Origin: Roseovarius sp. M141 | GTDB taxonomy: Bacteria > Pseudomonadota > Alphaproteobacteria > Rhodobacterales > Rhodobacteraceae | Assembly: GCF_024355225.1 (NCBI RefSeq) | Contig: NZ_VCNH01000008.1 | Span: forward strand, 2,046,001 to 2,110,000 | Length of the DNA: 64,000 bases | Direction of reading: 5' to 3' | Shown here: one piece after another, positions 27,503 through 35,941 of the stretch | How positions within the stretch are numbered: the stretch's first letter is position 1 | How the letters are laid out: each line of letters starts with the position of its first letter | Made by a program: the position numbers and the translations under genes | Notes under the pieces: model-generated | Databases searched by the model: none | What the model saw: the letters and a program-made list of their open reading frames with translations, nothing else | Told to the model about the DNA's origin: nothing

Positions 27503-27538
27503 GAGTCGTTTCGTCAGGTTAATCTGACGAAATAACTC
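27503..27538. promoter_or_regulatory. 36-bp inverted repeat, candidate operator
   Basis: Two 15-bp arms, GAGTCGTTTCGTCAG and CTGACGAAATAACTC, pair at 13 of 15 positions around a GTTAAT spacer; the core TTCGTCAG-N6-CTGACGAA is perfect. It lies 25 bp upstream of the small exported protein start and about 117 bp upstream of ndk. It could be a protein-binding site or a hairpin in the leader of the exported-protein mRNA. Confidence 0.55.
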
Positions 27539-27654
27539 AGAATAAAAAGCCCGCATGACATGCCATGGTGTCGCACCCCGAATAGGTCTTTATCCCTTCG
27601 GGCGGCCATGATACCGCAGCCGCCATATCAACATTCACTTAATCAGAGGCTGAC

Positions 27655-28077
27655 ATGGCAACCGAACGCACGCTGAGCATCATCAAACCCGACGCAACCA
27701 AGCGCAACCTGACCGGCAAGATCAACGCCAAGTTCGAGGATGCGGGCCTGCGCATCGTCGCGCAAAAGCGCATCCACCTGACCCCGGCGCAGGCCGGCAA
27801 GTTCTACGAAGTCCACGCCGAGCGTCCGTTCTACGGCGAGCTGTGCGAGTTCATGGCCTCCGGCCCGGTTGTCGTGCAGGTGCTGGAAGGTGAGGGCGCC
27901 ATCGCCAAGAACCGCGAAGTGATGGGCGCGACCAACCCCAAGGATGCGGCCCCCGGCACAGTGCGCGCCGATTTTGCCGAAAGCGTCGGCGAAAACTCGG
28001 TCCACGGCTCGGACGCGCCCGAAACGGCCAAAGAAGAGATCGCGTATTTCTTCGCAGGTCTTGAACTGGTTGGTTAA
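27655..28077 (+). CDS. ndk: Nucleoside diphosphate kinase
   Basis: 140 residues. Transfers the gamma phosphate between nucleoside triphosphates and diphosphates through a phosphohistidine. The active-site signature [12 protein letters not shown] contains the catalytic His near residue 117; the N-terminal [13 protein letters not shown] is the family start. Length is standard. The stop overlaps the stop of the convergent TfoX-C gene. Confidence 0.97.
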   Translation: MATERTLSIIKPDATKRNLTGKINAKFEDAGLRIVAQKRIHLTPAQAGKFYEVHAERPFYGELCEFMASGPVVVQVLEGEGAIAKNREVMGATNPKDAAPGTVRADFAESVGENSVHGSDAPETAKEEIAYFFAGLELVG

Positions 28078-28436
28078 TTCCCGTCTGGCGGCCCGCCGGG
28101 CCGCTTGATCACACCGATTTCGGCAAGGGCCGCATCCAGAGGGGTGCGGCCCTTTGGCGTGTTCGCAGCCTTGATCGCGTCGAATCGCGCGCGTAGGGCT
28201 GTTTTTTCGGCGCCGCGGCAATCGTTCCAGGGCCGCCCCTGAAGGGCCATGACCAGCACATAATATCCGATGAAATGGGGTGCAGTGCCGCTGGCGATCA
28301 TGCGCGCATAGGCGACATCCGCGCCCAGATCGCGCAGCGCGTCCGCCGAATGAATGCCGGCCCGCGTGCAGGATGCCTCGACGGCGGGGCCGAGATTGCG
28401 GATGGATGAGACGGGATCGGGAGGGGACTTTGTCAT
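28074..28436 (-). CDS. TfoX C-terminal domain protein
   Basis: 120 residues. The helical TfoX C-terminal domain is visible ([20 protein letters not shown] followed by [16 protein letters not shown]). The stand-alone domain occurs in many proteobacteria; unlike full TfoX it lacks the N-terminal domain, and its role is unknown. The start at 28436 is chosen because the longer open frame runs into a hairpin repeat that is clearly not coding. Confidence 0.82.
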   Translation of the reverse strand: MTKSPPDPVSSIRNLGPAVEASCTRAGIHSADALRDLGADVAYARMIASGTAPHFIGYYVLVMALQGRPWNDCRGAEKTALRARFDAIKAANTPKGRTPLDAALAEIGVIKRPGGPPDGN

Positions 28437-28437
28437 T

Positions 28438-28552
28438 AAAGCGTTTCGCCTTGAACTTGAGGCACTCACCGGAGGCGAAACGCGCGCAACGCCAACATGT
28501 TGCACTGCGTTTCGCGAAAAGCTGTGAGTCAGGTTTTTCGCGAAACGCTTTA
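28438..28552. repeat. REP-like intergenic hairpin repeat
   Basis: Nested inverted repeats built from the unit GCGTTTCGC. The outer arms AAAGCGTTTCGC (28438) and GCGAAACGCTTT (ending about 28551) pair, an internal GGCGAAACGC pairs with the left arm, and the right part has a perfect 14-bp stem (28507-28520 with 28535-28548). The organisation is that of a multi-copy intergenic element; the copy number in the genome cannot be seen here. Confidence 0.7.
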
Positions 28553-28604
28553 GTTCAGCACTGGCGGCGCTGTCTGGCGACCAGTGCTGTGCGTTCAAGC
28601 GTGA

Positions 28605-28757
28605 TTAAATGCTGGCGAAATCGTTGAAGATCTGGCGCGGGTTGGTTTGCGGTTTGGCTTTTGCCTTGCGCGGCGCACTGGGTTTGGTCTGCTGAGTCGC
28701 AGAGAGGGTCGCTTTGGTCGATTGCGCCTTCTTGGGCGTGGGTGTTGAGGTGGGCAT
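28605..28757 (-). CDS. Small basic protein, 50 residues
   Basis: Short frame reading MPTSTPTPKKAQSTKATLSA onward and ending NDFASI. It is rich in Lys, Thr, Ser, Pro and Ala, with no membrane segment or known domain. A strong ribosome-binding site (AAGGAG) lies 7 bp before the ATG. The C-terminal RQIFNDFASI is less basic and may form a helix. The composition suggests nucleic-acid binding, but that is a guess. No homolog is recognised; the good ribosome-binding site is the main evidence that it is a gene. Confidence 0.55.
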   Translation of the reverse strand: MPTSTPTPKKAQSTKATLSATQQTKPSAPRKAKAKPQTNPRQIFNDFASI

Positions 28758-28902
28758 CGGTGTGCTCCTTCAAAAGGGGTCACGCGCCGGGTATCGGTCC
28801 AGCTGGCAGCCGGTGATCCATTACATGGTGACGGCAAACCGGGGCGTGAATGAGGAGCAATTGGGACAAAATTAAGGCAAAGGCAATATGTCTTGGAATT
28901 TC

Positions 28903-28929
28903 GGGCGGAACCCGGCACAGGTTCCGCCC
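28903..28929 (-). terminator. Hairpin terminator after mtkB
   Basis: Perfect 10-bp stem GGGCGGAACC / GGTTCCGCCC with a 7-base loop, ending 9 bp downstream of the mtkB stop. No T-run follows. Confidence 0.6.
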
Positions 28930-28938
28930 AAGATGTTG

Positions 28939-29820
28939 TCAGGAAAGCATTTTTTCGACGGTTTCGCCAAAGGTTGACGGGGTGGGAACGATGGTGACGC
29001 CTGCGCCTGACAGGATCTCGACCTTTTCCTGCGCCGACTCGCCGAAGGCTGACACGATTGCGCCCGCATGCCCCATGCGTCGACCCTTGGGGGCCGAGAG
29101 GCCCGCGATATAGGCCGCGACAGGCTTTTTCATGTGATCGCGGATGTATTCCGCGGCCTCGGCCTCTTGCGGGCCGCCGATTTCACCGACCATGACGACT
29201 GCATCAGTTTCGGGATCATTCTCGAACAGCTCCAGAATATCACGGAAGGACGAGCCGTTGATCGGATCGCCGCCGATGCCGATAGAGCTGGACACACCGA
29301 TCCCGCGCGACTTCATCTGGCTGGCAGCCTCATAGCCCAGCGTGCCCGACCGGCCCACGATGCCGACACGGCCCGGCAGGTAGATCGCGGGCGGCATCAG
29401 ACCGGCAAAGGCCTGACCCGGCGTGATGATCCCGGCGCAGTTCGGCCCGATCAGACGCATGCGCTTTTCTTCCTTGTAGCGGCGCATGTAGCGTTTGACG
29501 CGGATCATGTCCTGCGTGGGGATGCCATCGGCGATGCAAACGCAGGTGCTGATGCCCGCATCGGCCGCTTCCATGATGCTATCCGCCGCAAAGGGGGGCG
29601 GCACGAAGGCGATGACCAAATCGGCGCCGGTTTCGGCGACCGCGCCCTTGACGGTGTTGAATACTGGCAGACCGTTATGCGTGGTCCCGCCTTTGCCGGG
29701 GGTCACGCCGCCGACGACATTGGTGCCGTAATCACGCATTTCCTGCGCATGAAAGCTGCCGATACGGCCCGTCAGGCCGGTGACCAGCACCTTGGAGTTC
29801 TTGTCGATCAGGATGGCCAT
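28939..29820 (-). CDS. mtkB: Malate-CoA ligase (malate thiokinase) alpha subunit
   Basis: 293 residues, homologous to the succinyl-CoA ligase alpha subunit. N-terminal CoA-binding Rossmann fold (LVTGLTGRIGSFHAQEMRDY), GPNCAGIITPGQ, and the active-site phosphohistidine region GRRMGHAGAIVSAFG. In the serine cycle this enzyme activates malate to malyl-CoA for MclA. The assignment to malate rather than succinate rests on position: it follows mtkA with a 4-bp overlap and mclA lies just upstream. A TCA-cycle sucCD pair would normally sit with other TCA genes. Confidence 0.88.
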   Translation of the reverse strand: MAILIDKNSKVLVTGLTGRIGSFHAQEMRDYGTNVVGGVTPGKGGTTHNGLPVFNTVKGAVAETGADLVIAFVPPPFAADSIMEAADAGISTCVCIADGIPTQDMIRVKRYMRRYKEEKRMRLIGPNCAGIITPGQAFAGLMPPAIYLPGRVGIVGRSGTLGYEAASQMKSRGIGVSSSIGIGGDPINGSSFRDILELFENDPETDAVVMVGEIGGPQEAEAAEYIRDHMKKPVAAYIAGLSAPKGRRMGHAGAIVSAFGESAQEKVEILSGAGVTIVPTPSTFGETVEKMLS

Positions 29821-31010
29821 CAGATTGCCTCCGCATTCTTGGTTGATGCCTTTTTCCAGGCCGCGACGACCTTTTCCGCCGCCTCTGCCAGCGTTTCGGC
29901 GGTGGTGATGTTCAGCCCGCTTTCGTTCAGCAGCTTGCGGCCCTCTTCCACGTTGGTGCCCGACAGGCGGACGACCAGAGGCATGGTCAGCTTCAGCTCC
30001 TGCACCGCGCGCACGACGCCCTCGGCGATCCAGTCGCAGCGGTTGATGCCGGCAAAGATGTTGACCAGGATCGCCTCGACATTGGGATCGTTCAGAACCG
30101 CCTTGAACGACATCAGCACGCGCTCGGGACTGGCCCCGCCGCCGACGTCGAGGAAGTTGGCAGGCTCGCCGCCCGACATCTTGATCATGTCCAGCGTCGC
30201 CATCGCCAGACCCGCACCGTTGACGATGCAGCCGATTTCGCCCTCAAGGCCGATATAGCTGAGGCCGCGATCCTCGGCATAGGTTTCGCGCGAATCCTCT
30301 TGGCTTTTGTCGCGCAGCTCGGAAATGTCCGGGTGGCGGAACAGCGCGTTGTCGTCAAAGCTGAGCTTGGCATCGAGCGCCACGATCTCGCCCGATCCGG
30401 TGACGACCAGCGGGTTGATTTCCAGCATGGAGGCGTCCAGTTCGTCCATCGCCTTGTAGCAGCCGGTGATCTGCTTGACCGCCTGCGGGATCAGCGCGGC
30501 ATCAAGGCCCAGCTGAAATGCGATTTCGCGCGCCTGGAAGGCCTGCATACCCACAGCCGGATCGACGACCGAGCGGATGATGCTGTCCGGCTCGTCCTCG
30601 GAGATGTCTTCGATCTCCATCCCGCCCTGGGCGGAGGCGACGACGACGACGCGCTCCTCGGTGCGGTCCATGACAAAGCCCAGGTAGATTTCCTGCGCGA
30701 TGTCGGTGGCTTCCTCGATATAGAGGCGGCCGACCAGCTTGCCCTGCGGACCGGTCTGGTGCGTGACCAGCTTGCGGCCCAGCATCCAGGCGGCGGCATC
30801 GGCGATTTCGTCATCCGTGCTGCAAATCCGCACGCCGCCGGCCTTGCCGCGGGCGCCGGAATGGATCTGGGCCTTGACGACGCATTTTTCGCCGGACAGT
30901 TCCTGCGCGCGGTAAACCGCCTGTTCGGGGCTGTAGGCGATGCCGCCGCGCGGCACGTTGACGCCGAATTTCTTCAGCAGCTCCTTGGCCTGATATTCGT
31001 GAATATCCAT
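29820..31010 (-). CDS. mtkA: Malate-CoA ligase (malate thiokinase) beta subunit
   Basis: 396 residues with an N-terminal ATP-grasp domain and a C-terminal CoA-ligase domain. Typical stretches are [20 protein letters not shown] at the start, [15 protein letters not shown] in the ATP site and [20 protein letters not shown] further on. Partner of the alpha subunit, which begins in an overlap with its stop. The start at 31010 matches the family N-terminus; the longer frame is an artefact. Together they catalyse ATP-dependent malyl-CoA formation in the serine cycle. Confidence 0.88.
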   Translation of the reverse strand: MDIHEYQAKELLKKFGVNVPRGGIAYSPEQAVYRAQELSGEKCVVKAQIHSGARGKAGGVRICSTDDEIADAAAWMLGRKLVTHQTGPQGKLVGRLYIEEATDIAQEIYLGFVMDRTEERVVVVASAQGGMEIEDISEDEPDSIIRSVVDPAVGMQAFQAREIAFQLGLDAALIPQAVKQITGCYKAMDELDASMLEINPLVVTGSGEIVALDAKLSFDDNALFRHPDISELRDKSQEDSRETYAEDRGLSYIGLEGEIGCIVNGAGLAMATLDMIKMSGGEPANFLDVGGGASPERVLMSFKAVLNDPNVEAILVNIFAGINRCDWIAEGVVRAVQELKLTMPLVVRLSGTNVEEGRKLLNESGLNITTAETLAEAAEKVVAAWKKASTKNAEAI

Positions 31011-31020
31011 TTTGTTTCCC

Positions 31021-31956
31021 TCAGCCCTTGGCTGCGATGGCATCGGCCACCGCCAGCACGTTCTGCGCCATACGCTCGGAGGCGGCATCGATCAGCCGAC
31101 CGTCGAGGTTTGCAGCGCCCTTACCTTGCTTTTCCGCCTCGCGAAGCGCTTCGATGATGCGGCGCGCGCGGGTCACTTCCTCCTCGGGGGGCGAGAACAT
31201 TTCGTTTGCCAGTTTGATCTGGCTGGGGTGGATGGCCCATTTGCCTTCGATACCCAGAGCAGCGGCACGTTTTGCCGATGCGACATAGGCGTCGGGATCA
31301 CTGAAATCACCGAACGGTCCGTCGATGGCGCGCAGGCCGTAGGCCCGGCAGGCGCCGTTCATGCGGGAGATGGCGTAATGCCACTGATCGCCCGGATAAT
31401 CGGGGTTCAGGCCACCGATGACCACGGTGCGGGCGCGGGTGAAGGCCGCGTAGTCGCCAACGCCAAAATGCATCGCCTCAAGACGGCCGGGCGCAGCGGC
31501 AATCGCCTCGACGTTGGCCATGCCAAGGGCGGTTTCGATCAGTGCTTCAAGGCCGATCTGGTGCTTGAAGCCCTTGGCCACTTCGATCTGGCTGAGCATC
31601 GTCTCGACGCAGTAGAGATCGCCGGGAACGCCGACCTTGGGCACCAGAATCGTGTGGATATGCTGGCCGGCTTGCTCGACGATATCGACGACGTCGCGGT
31701 ACATGTAATGCGTGTCGAGTCCGTTGATACGGATCGACATGGTCTTGCCTTTCCAGTCGATGTCGTTCAGCGCCTGGATGATGTTCTTGCGCGCCTGCTC
31801 TTTGTCGGAGGGCGAGACGGCGTCCTCAAGATCGAGGAAGATGTAATCGACATCGCTGTTGGCGGCCTTTTCGAACATCTCGGTGTTCGAACCTGGCACA
31901 GCCAGTTCGGACCGCTGTAGACGCTGTTTTTTCAGCGGGTGCAAAGTATAGCTCAT
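31021..31956 (-). CDS. mclA: Malyl-CoA lyase, serine-cycle type
   Basis: 311 residues, HpcH/CitE family TIM barrel. Cleaves malyl-CoA to acetyl-CoA and glyoxylate. It reads much like the Methylobacterium MclA type: [54 protein letters not shown] and [16 protein letters not shown], with the magnesium-binding acidic residues present. The start at 31956 has a GGAGG-type site. First gene of a separate mclA-mtkA-mtkB unit, with a candidate operator about 110 bp upstream. Confidence 0.9.
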   Translation of the reverse strand: MSYTLHPLKKQRLQRSELAVPGSNTEMFEKAANSDVDYIFLDLEDAVSPSDKEQARKNIIQALNDIDWKGKTMSIRINGLDTHYMYRDVVDIVEQAGQHIHTILVPKVGVPGDLYCVETMLSQIEVAKGFKHQIGLEALIETALGMANVEAIAAAPGRLEAMHFGVGDYAAFTRARTVVIGGLNPDYPGDQWHYAISRMNGACRAYGLRAIDGPFGDFSDPDAYVASAKRAAALGIEGKWAIHPSQIKLANEMFSPPEEEVTRARRIIEALREAEKQGKGAANLDGRLIDAASERMAQNVLAVADAIAAKG

Positions 31957-32065
31957 GGTGTTTCCTCCCTTGGAATACGTCGTCCCTTGAAAGGTGCCGG
32001 ATTGCGTCCACGCCAGACACTTTCGCATGGGTAGCAATGCAGGGCCGGGGTTGGGAAAGGGCCGC

Positions 32066-32091
32066 GAACGGGTAGGGCGCACTACCCGGTG
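32066..32091. promoter_or_regulatory. Candidate operator upstream of mclA
   Basis: Inverted repeat CGGGTAG (32069-32075), 6-bp spacer GGCGCA, CTACCCG (32082-32088), flanked by GAA on the left and GTG on the right. A near-identical copy lies between sgaA and the LuxR-type gene at 34487-34513. It ends about 110 bp upstream of the mclA start. Confidence 0.65.
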
Positions 32092-32187
32092 TCCGCGCGT
32101 TCGTATGCGGTGGAGTGCGGAATGCGCGGGAGTTGAAGCGCCCCACGTGGCGGTCGGTCATCTTCCAGATGCGGGGGAGGTGAAACG

Positions 32188-32219
32188 CAACATGCCCCGG
32201 CTGGTGCCGGGGCATGTTG
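32188..32219 (-). terminator. Hairpin terminator after hprA
   Basis: Perfect 13-bp stem CAACATGCCCCGG / CCGGGGCATGTTG with a 6-base loop, about 20 bp past the end of the minus-strand hprA gene and upstream of mclA. It separates the sgaA-hprA and mclA-mtkA-mtkB units. Confidence 0.7.
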
Positions 32220-32239
32220 AAGTCGTGGTTAAACGGGTG

Positions 32240-33202
32240 TCAGACGATTTTATCGGGCGGCGTATCGCCTTTCAGGAAGGCCTCCAGATTGTCGATGGCG
32301 CGGTGCCCCATCGCTGCGCGTGTACCGCCTGTCGCGCTGCCCAAGTGAGGGGCCAGCACGAGATTCTCATGCTTCAGAAAGCGCGGATCGAGCTTTGGCT
32401 CACCCTGATAGACATCAAGGCCGGCACCGCCCAGATGCCCGGTGTTCAGCGCCGCAAATAGCGCGTCCTCATCGACCACGTCACCGCGGGCAGTATTGAT
32501 CAGGATCGCGCCGGGCTTCATCGCGGCAAAGATATCCGTACTGATCAGATGCCGCGTATCGGCGCCGCCGGGGCAATGCAGCGACAGGAAATCGCTGACC
32601 TCGGCGACCTCGGCGACGCTGGCCAGCTGCGTGGCGCCGTATTGCGCGGCAAGCTCGGGTGCGACGCGGCTGCGGTTCTGGAACACCACCTTCATGCCGA
32701 AACCATGATGCGCCCGCTGCGCCATCGCCTGTCCGATTCGGCCAAAGCCAATGATGCCCAGCGTGGCGCCCGCCACCTTGTGCCCGATCAGATGCGTGGG
32801 GCGCCAGCCGTCCCAGCGGCCTGCGCGCAGCTCGCGCTCGCCCTCGCCCAGACGGCGGGCCGCGGCCAGAAGCAAGCCCATCGCCAGATCAGCGGTGCAA
32901 TCGGTCAGCACGCCGGGGGTGTTGGTCACGGTGATGCCCGCCGCCTCGGCGGCGGCGACGTCGATATGGTTGTAGCCGACACCGTAGTTGGCCAGCAGGC
33001 GGACCTTGCCCTTGGCCGCGTCGTAGAATCCGGCCGGGATACTGTCAGACACCGTCGGAAGGATGACGTCATAGCGGGTCGCGGCCTCCATCCATTCGGT
33101 TTCGGTCATCGCCGTGTCGGGATCGCGGAACGTCGCCTCGCACACTTGTGCGAGGCGGTCCTGCGTTCCCTTGGGCCAGGCGCGGGTGACTAGGGCGCGC
33201 AC
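32240..33202 (-). CDS. hprA: Hydroxypyruvate/glyoxylate reductase (D-2-hydroxyacid dehydrogenase)
   Basis: 320 residues from a GTG start immediately after the sgaA stop with a G-rich ribosome-binding site. The NAD(P)-binding fold shows GIIGFGRIGQAMAQRAHHGF, and the catalytic Arg, Glu and His positions fit INTARGDVVDEDALFAAL, GLDVYQGEPKLDPRF and APHLGSATGGTR. Reduces hydroxypyruvate to D-glycerate in the serine cycle, downstream of the transaminase encoded by sgaA. The order sga-hprA is the classic serine-cycle order. Confidence 0.9.
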   Translation of the reverse strand: MRALVTRAWPKGTQDRLAQVCEATFRDPDTAMTETEWMEAATRYDVILPTVSDSIPAGFYDAAKGKVRLLANYGVGYNHIDVAAAEAAGITVTNTPGVLTDCTADLAMGLLLAAARRLGEGERELRAGRWDGWRPTHLIGHKVAGATLGIIGFGRIGQAMAQRAHHGFGMKVVFQNRSRVAPELAAQYGATQLASVAEVAEVSDFLSLHCPGGADTRHLISTDIFAAMKPGAILINTARGDVVDEDALFAALNTGHLGGAGLDVYQGEPKLDPRFLKHENLVLAPHLGSATGGTRAAMGHRAIDNLEAFLKGDTPPDKIV

Positions 33203-33206
33203 CGGC

Positions 33207-34385
33207 TCAGCCCCCGACGCTGCGGTAATGTGCTTGCGCAGCAGCCACGCCCGAGCCCAGCTCGATCTTGGCACCCGAATCGACCAGCGCCATTTCAGCG
33301 GCTGAAATCGCGCCCAGCAGCATGACCGGGTTGAGCGATCCCAGATGACCGATGCGGAACGCCTTGCCTGCCAGCTTGTTCAGGCCGGTGCCCAGCGACG
33401 TCTGGTATTTGGAATAGGCATGCGCGATGACATCGCGCGCATCCACGCCCTCGGGGGTGTAGATGGCCGACACCGTGTCCGAGGCCCATTCGGGGCCGCG
33501 CGCCACCAATTCGCAACCATCCCAAGCGGCGACAGCGCGGCGCACGCCCTCGGCGTGGAATGTGTGACGCGTCCAGATCGCTTCCAGCCCCGCGTCCAGC
33601 ATCATGTCCAGCGATGTGCGCAGACCGCGCAGCAGCTGCGTGGCGGGCGTATAGGGGAAGTAGCCGGTGTCGTTCAGCTTGATCATGTCTTCCCAGCTGA
33701 AATAGCAGCGGTTCATTTTGTTCGTGTTCGACGCGTTAGCGGCCAGCGCCTTGTCGCTTGCGGCCAGAAAGCCAAGGCCGGCGGGCAGCATGAAGCCCTT
33801 TTGCGAGCCGGACACAGCCAGATCGACGCCCCATTTTTCCATCTCGAATTCGATCGATCCGATCGAGCTGACACCGTCGACGAACAACAGGGCAGGATGC
33901 CCGGCATCGTCCAGCGCCTTGCGCACGCCGGCGACATCCGATGACACGCCCGTCGCCGTTTCGTTCTGAGTGGCAAAGACGGCCTTGATCTTGTGATCCG
34001 TGTCCGCCTTGAGCCGCTTGGCGTATTCTTCGACGGGCACGCCCTTGCCCCATTCGACATCACACAGGTCGACCTTCAGGCCCAGCCGCTCGGCCATGTC
34101 GACCCAAAGCAGCGAGAACTGGCCAAAGCGCGACATCAGGACGGTGTCGCCCTCGCTCAGCGTGTTGGTGATGGCCGATTCCCACGCTCCGGTGCCCGAG
34201 GATGGAAAGATGAAGACGCGGCCTTTTTCCAGCCGGTACACTTTTTTCAGATCGGTCAGCAGGCCGGTCACAAAATCAGCGAAATCGGGCGCGCGCATAT
34301 CCTCCATTGGGATATTCATGGCGCGGCGCACCTCTTCGGGGACGTTTGTGGGGCCGGGGATGAATAGATGGGAATTGCCGCGCAT
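33207..34385 (-). CDS. sgaA: Serine-glyoxylate aminotransferase
   Basis: 392 residues, class V aminotransferase with PLP. The PLP lysine lies in AVSGSQKGFMLPAGLGFL; SSIGSIEFEMEKWGVD precedes it and HLFIPGPTNVPEEVRRAMNI opens the protein. It moves the amino group of serine to glyoxylate, giving hydroxypyruvate and glycine, and so returns the C2 acceptor to the cycle. Start preceded by GGAGAGAT. An inverted-repeat operator candidate lies about 100 bp upstream, shared with the divergent LuxR-type gene. Confidence 0.95.
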   Translation of the reverse strand: MRGNSHLFIPGPTNVPEEVRRAMNIPMEDMRAPDFADFVTGLLTDLKKVYRLEKGRVFIFPSSGTGAWESAITNTLSEGDTVLMSRFGQFSLLWVDMAERLGLKVDLCDVEWGKGVPVEEYAKRLKADTDHKIKAVFATQNETATGVSSDVAGVRKALDDAGHPALLFVDGVSSIGSIEFEMEKWGVDLAVSGSQKGFMLPAGLGFLAASDKALAANASNTNKMNRCYFSWEDMIKLNDTGYFPYTPATQLLRGLRTSLDMMLDAGLEAIWTRHTFHAEGVRRAVAAWDGCELVARGPEWASDTVSAIYTPEGVDARDVIAHAYSKYQTSLGTGLNKLAGKAFRIGHLGSLNPVMLLGAISAAEMALVDSGAKIELGSGVAAAQAHYRSVGG

Positions 34386-34486
34386 GATATCTCTCCTGTT
34401 GGTTGCCCCTATTTATGAGAGCTGAGTACCGGGCGCGAAATCCCCGAGAGTATGGGCTTGGCCGCCAGCTGTCGCCGAGGGGCACC

Positions 34487-34513
34487 GAACGGGTAGTGCG
34501 GCGCTACCCGGTG
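34487..34513. promoter_or_regulatory. Candidate operator between sgaA and the LuxR-type regulator
   Basis: Inverted repeat CGGGTAG (34490-34496), 7-bp spacer TGCGGCG, CTACCCG (34504-34510), with the same GAA and GTG flanks as the copy at 32066-32091. It lies about 102 bp upstream of sgaA and 120 bp upstream of the regulator start, in the divergent interval. Confidence 0.65.
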
Positions 34514-34632
34514 GGGTAAGCGTGGCAGTTGCATACCGATGCACACCGGAAAACCCTGCTAATTCAGCAGGTTCTGCGCATGATCTCATTATTATTCGTG
34601 ACAAGCGTGCCAGTATGTGCAGCTATCGGCGT

Positions 34633-35259
34633 ATGAGCAAACCTGACCTACACATATCCCGTATCATCGTTGCGGACCGCCAGTTGATCGTTTGCCAAGG
34701 CATCGGATCGCTTGTTGGTCAGATACCGGGCACCGAACTGGGCGAGTTTGCCACCGATCTGGAAGGGCTCCGGCGCCTGCTGGCCGCCGAGACGGGGCGC
34801 GTGATCGTAATTTTGGGCGTGCGGTTGGCCGATTGCGATGTGGCGAGCGCGTTGGATATGCTGCGGCGCGATTTCCCTGCGGCGCTGGTCGTTGTGGTGG
34901 CTGACGATACTGAATTCGCGTTCATTCGTGCAGCGATCAAATCGGGTGCCAATTCGGTTTGCATGATGGGTCAGATCCTGATCAGCCTGCCCAAGATCCT
35001 GGGCAAGTTGGTCGAGGGACATTCCATTGTACCGACAGATATCCTGCGGCGCCTGACATCGGAGACGACACACGCGCTGTCGCGGCGCGAGCATGAGATA
35101 CTGGGCCTGCTGGTAAACGGGCTGACGAATTTTCAGATCTCGGCCCGGCTGGGCCTGTCGGAGAACACCGTCAAATATTATCTCAAGGCGATCTATCAAA
35201 AGCTCGACGTGAATTCGCGTGGCGGCGCCATCGCCAAATACGTCGCCGGGAATTACTGA
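34633..35259 (+). CDS. LuxR-family regulator with a non-canonical receiver domain
   Basis: 208 residues. An N-terminal receiver-like domain ([20 protein letters not shown] onward) has Gly where the phospho-acceptor Asp is expected ([13 protein letters not shown]), so ordinary phosphorylation looks unlikely. A LuxR HTH closes the protein ([20 protein letters not shown] and [16 protein letters not shown]). It is divergent from sgaA across a palindrome that also stands upstream of mclA, suggesting it controls the serine cycle. Starts at 34615 or 34522 are possible; the ribosome-binding site is weak for each. Confidence 0.82.
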   Translation: MSKPDLHISRIIVADRQLIVCQGIGSLVGQIPGTELGEFATDLEGLRRLLAAETGRVIVILGVRLADCDVASALDMLRRDFPAALVVVVADDTEFAFIRAAIKSGANSVCMMGQILISLPKILGKLVEGHSIVPTDILRRLTSETTHALSRREHEILGLLVNGLTNFQISARLGLSENTVKYYLKAIYQKLDVNSRGGAIAKYVAGNY

Positions 35260-35317
35260 GGTCGCCGCAGGGCGAGGCTATTGGTGAATACCCTCGCCCA
35301 TGATCTGGCGGCGCGTC

Positions 35318-35758
35318 TCAGTTGGCGGGATCTTTGCCTGCCAGGGGCTTTTGTTCGGCGCGCTTGGCCTCAGCTGCGGCCTTGGCTGGCTCATAGGCCT
35401 GGATCGCGATGGCCGGGCGGCAGCCGCGGGCGTTATAGCGACTTACAAGGCCTTGATTTCGGCGCTGATAGGCACGCGCCTCTTCGGCGGAGGCACCTTT
35501 CAGATCCATAAAGAAGAGCGCGGGAAAGAATAGAATCGCGCCTGCTGCGCCCGCGACGACATTTTGCGTCTGCTTGTCACGCTTTTCGTCGATCAGGCCG
35601 CGCACGGCTTGCGAATTGACGTCAATCTCGCGCCGCAGTTCCGTGCACGAAAGGCGCGCATCGCCATCCTGAATTTCGGTGACCGGATTGGGATCACGGC
35701 CAGCGCAGGCGGTAAGGGTCATCACGGCAAGCAGGGTGAGGGGGAGGCAGCGTTTCAT
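35318..35758 (-). CDS. Hypothetical lipoprotein
   Basis: 146 residues with a lipoprotein signal (CLPLTLLAVMTLTACAGRD, lipobox LTAC). A hydrophobic segment in the middle (AGAAGAILFFPALFFMDLKG) may form a hairpin in the membrane. It has a charged region before it (DEKRDKQTQ) and an Ala-Lys-rich C-terminus. Small outer-membrane lipoproteins of this kind are common in the group; no function is recognised. It is on the strand opposite the LuxR-type gene, ending 58 bp from its stop. Confidence 0.78.
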   Translation of the reverse strand: MKRCLPLTLLAVMTLTACAGRDPNPVTEIQDGDARLSCTELRREIDVNSQAVRGLIDEKRDKQTQNVVAGAAGAILFFPALFFMDLKGASAEEARAYQRRNQGLVSRYNARGCRPAIAIQAYEPAKAAAEAKRAEQKPLAGKDPAN

Positions 35759-35941
35759 ATAATATTATCCATAGGTTATTCGTTACACAGTATATGCGAC
35801 CAGACGTTGCCAATTCGCTAAAGCACGCACGCAAGTTGCAACGCAAACTGGGGAAAAGCCGCAGGGCATTCAAAGGCTCCACGGCGTTTACCGGGGCCGG
35901 GGCCGTGCGTCCATGCACAGTGGCCAGAAAAATGCGCTGTT

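Noticed and set aside
28939..31010. The mtkB/mtkA pair as TCA-cycle succinyl-CoA ligase (sucD/sucC)
   Set aside because: The subunits look like SucCD, but they overlap each other and stand right after malyl-CoA lyase, beside sgaA and hprA. That is the serine-cycle context, so malate thiokinase is preferred.
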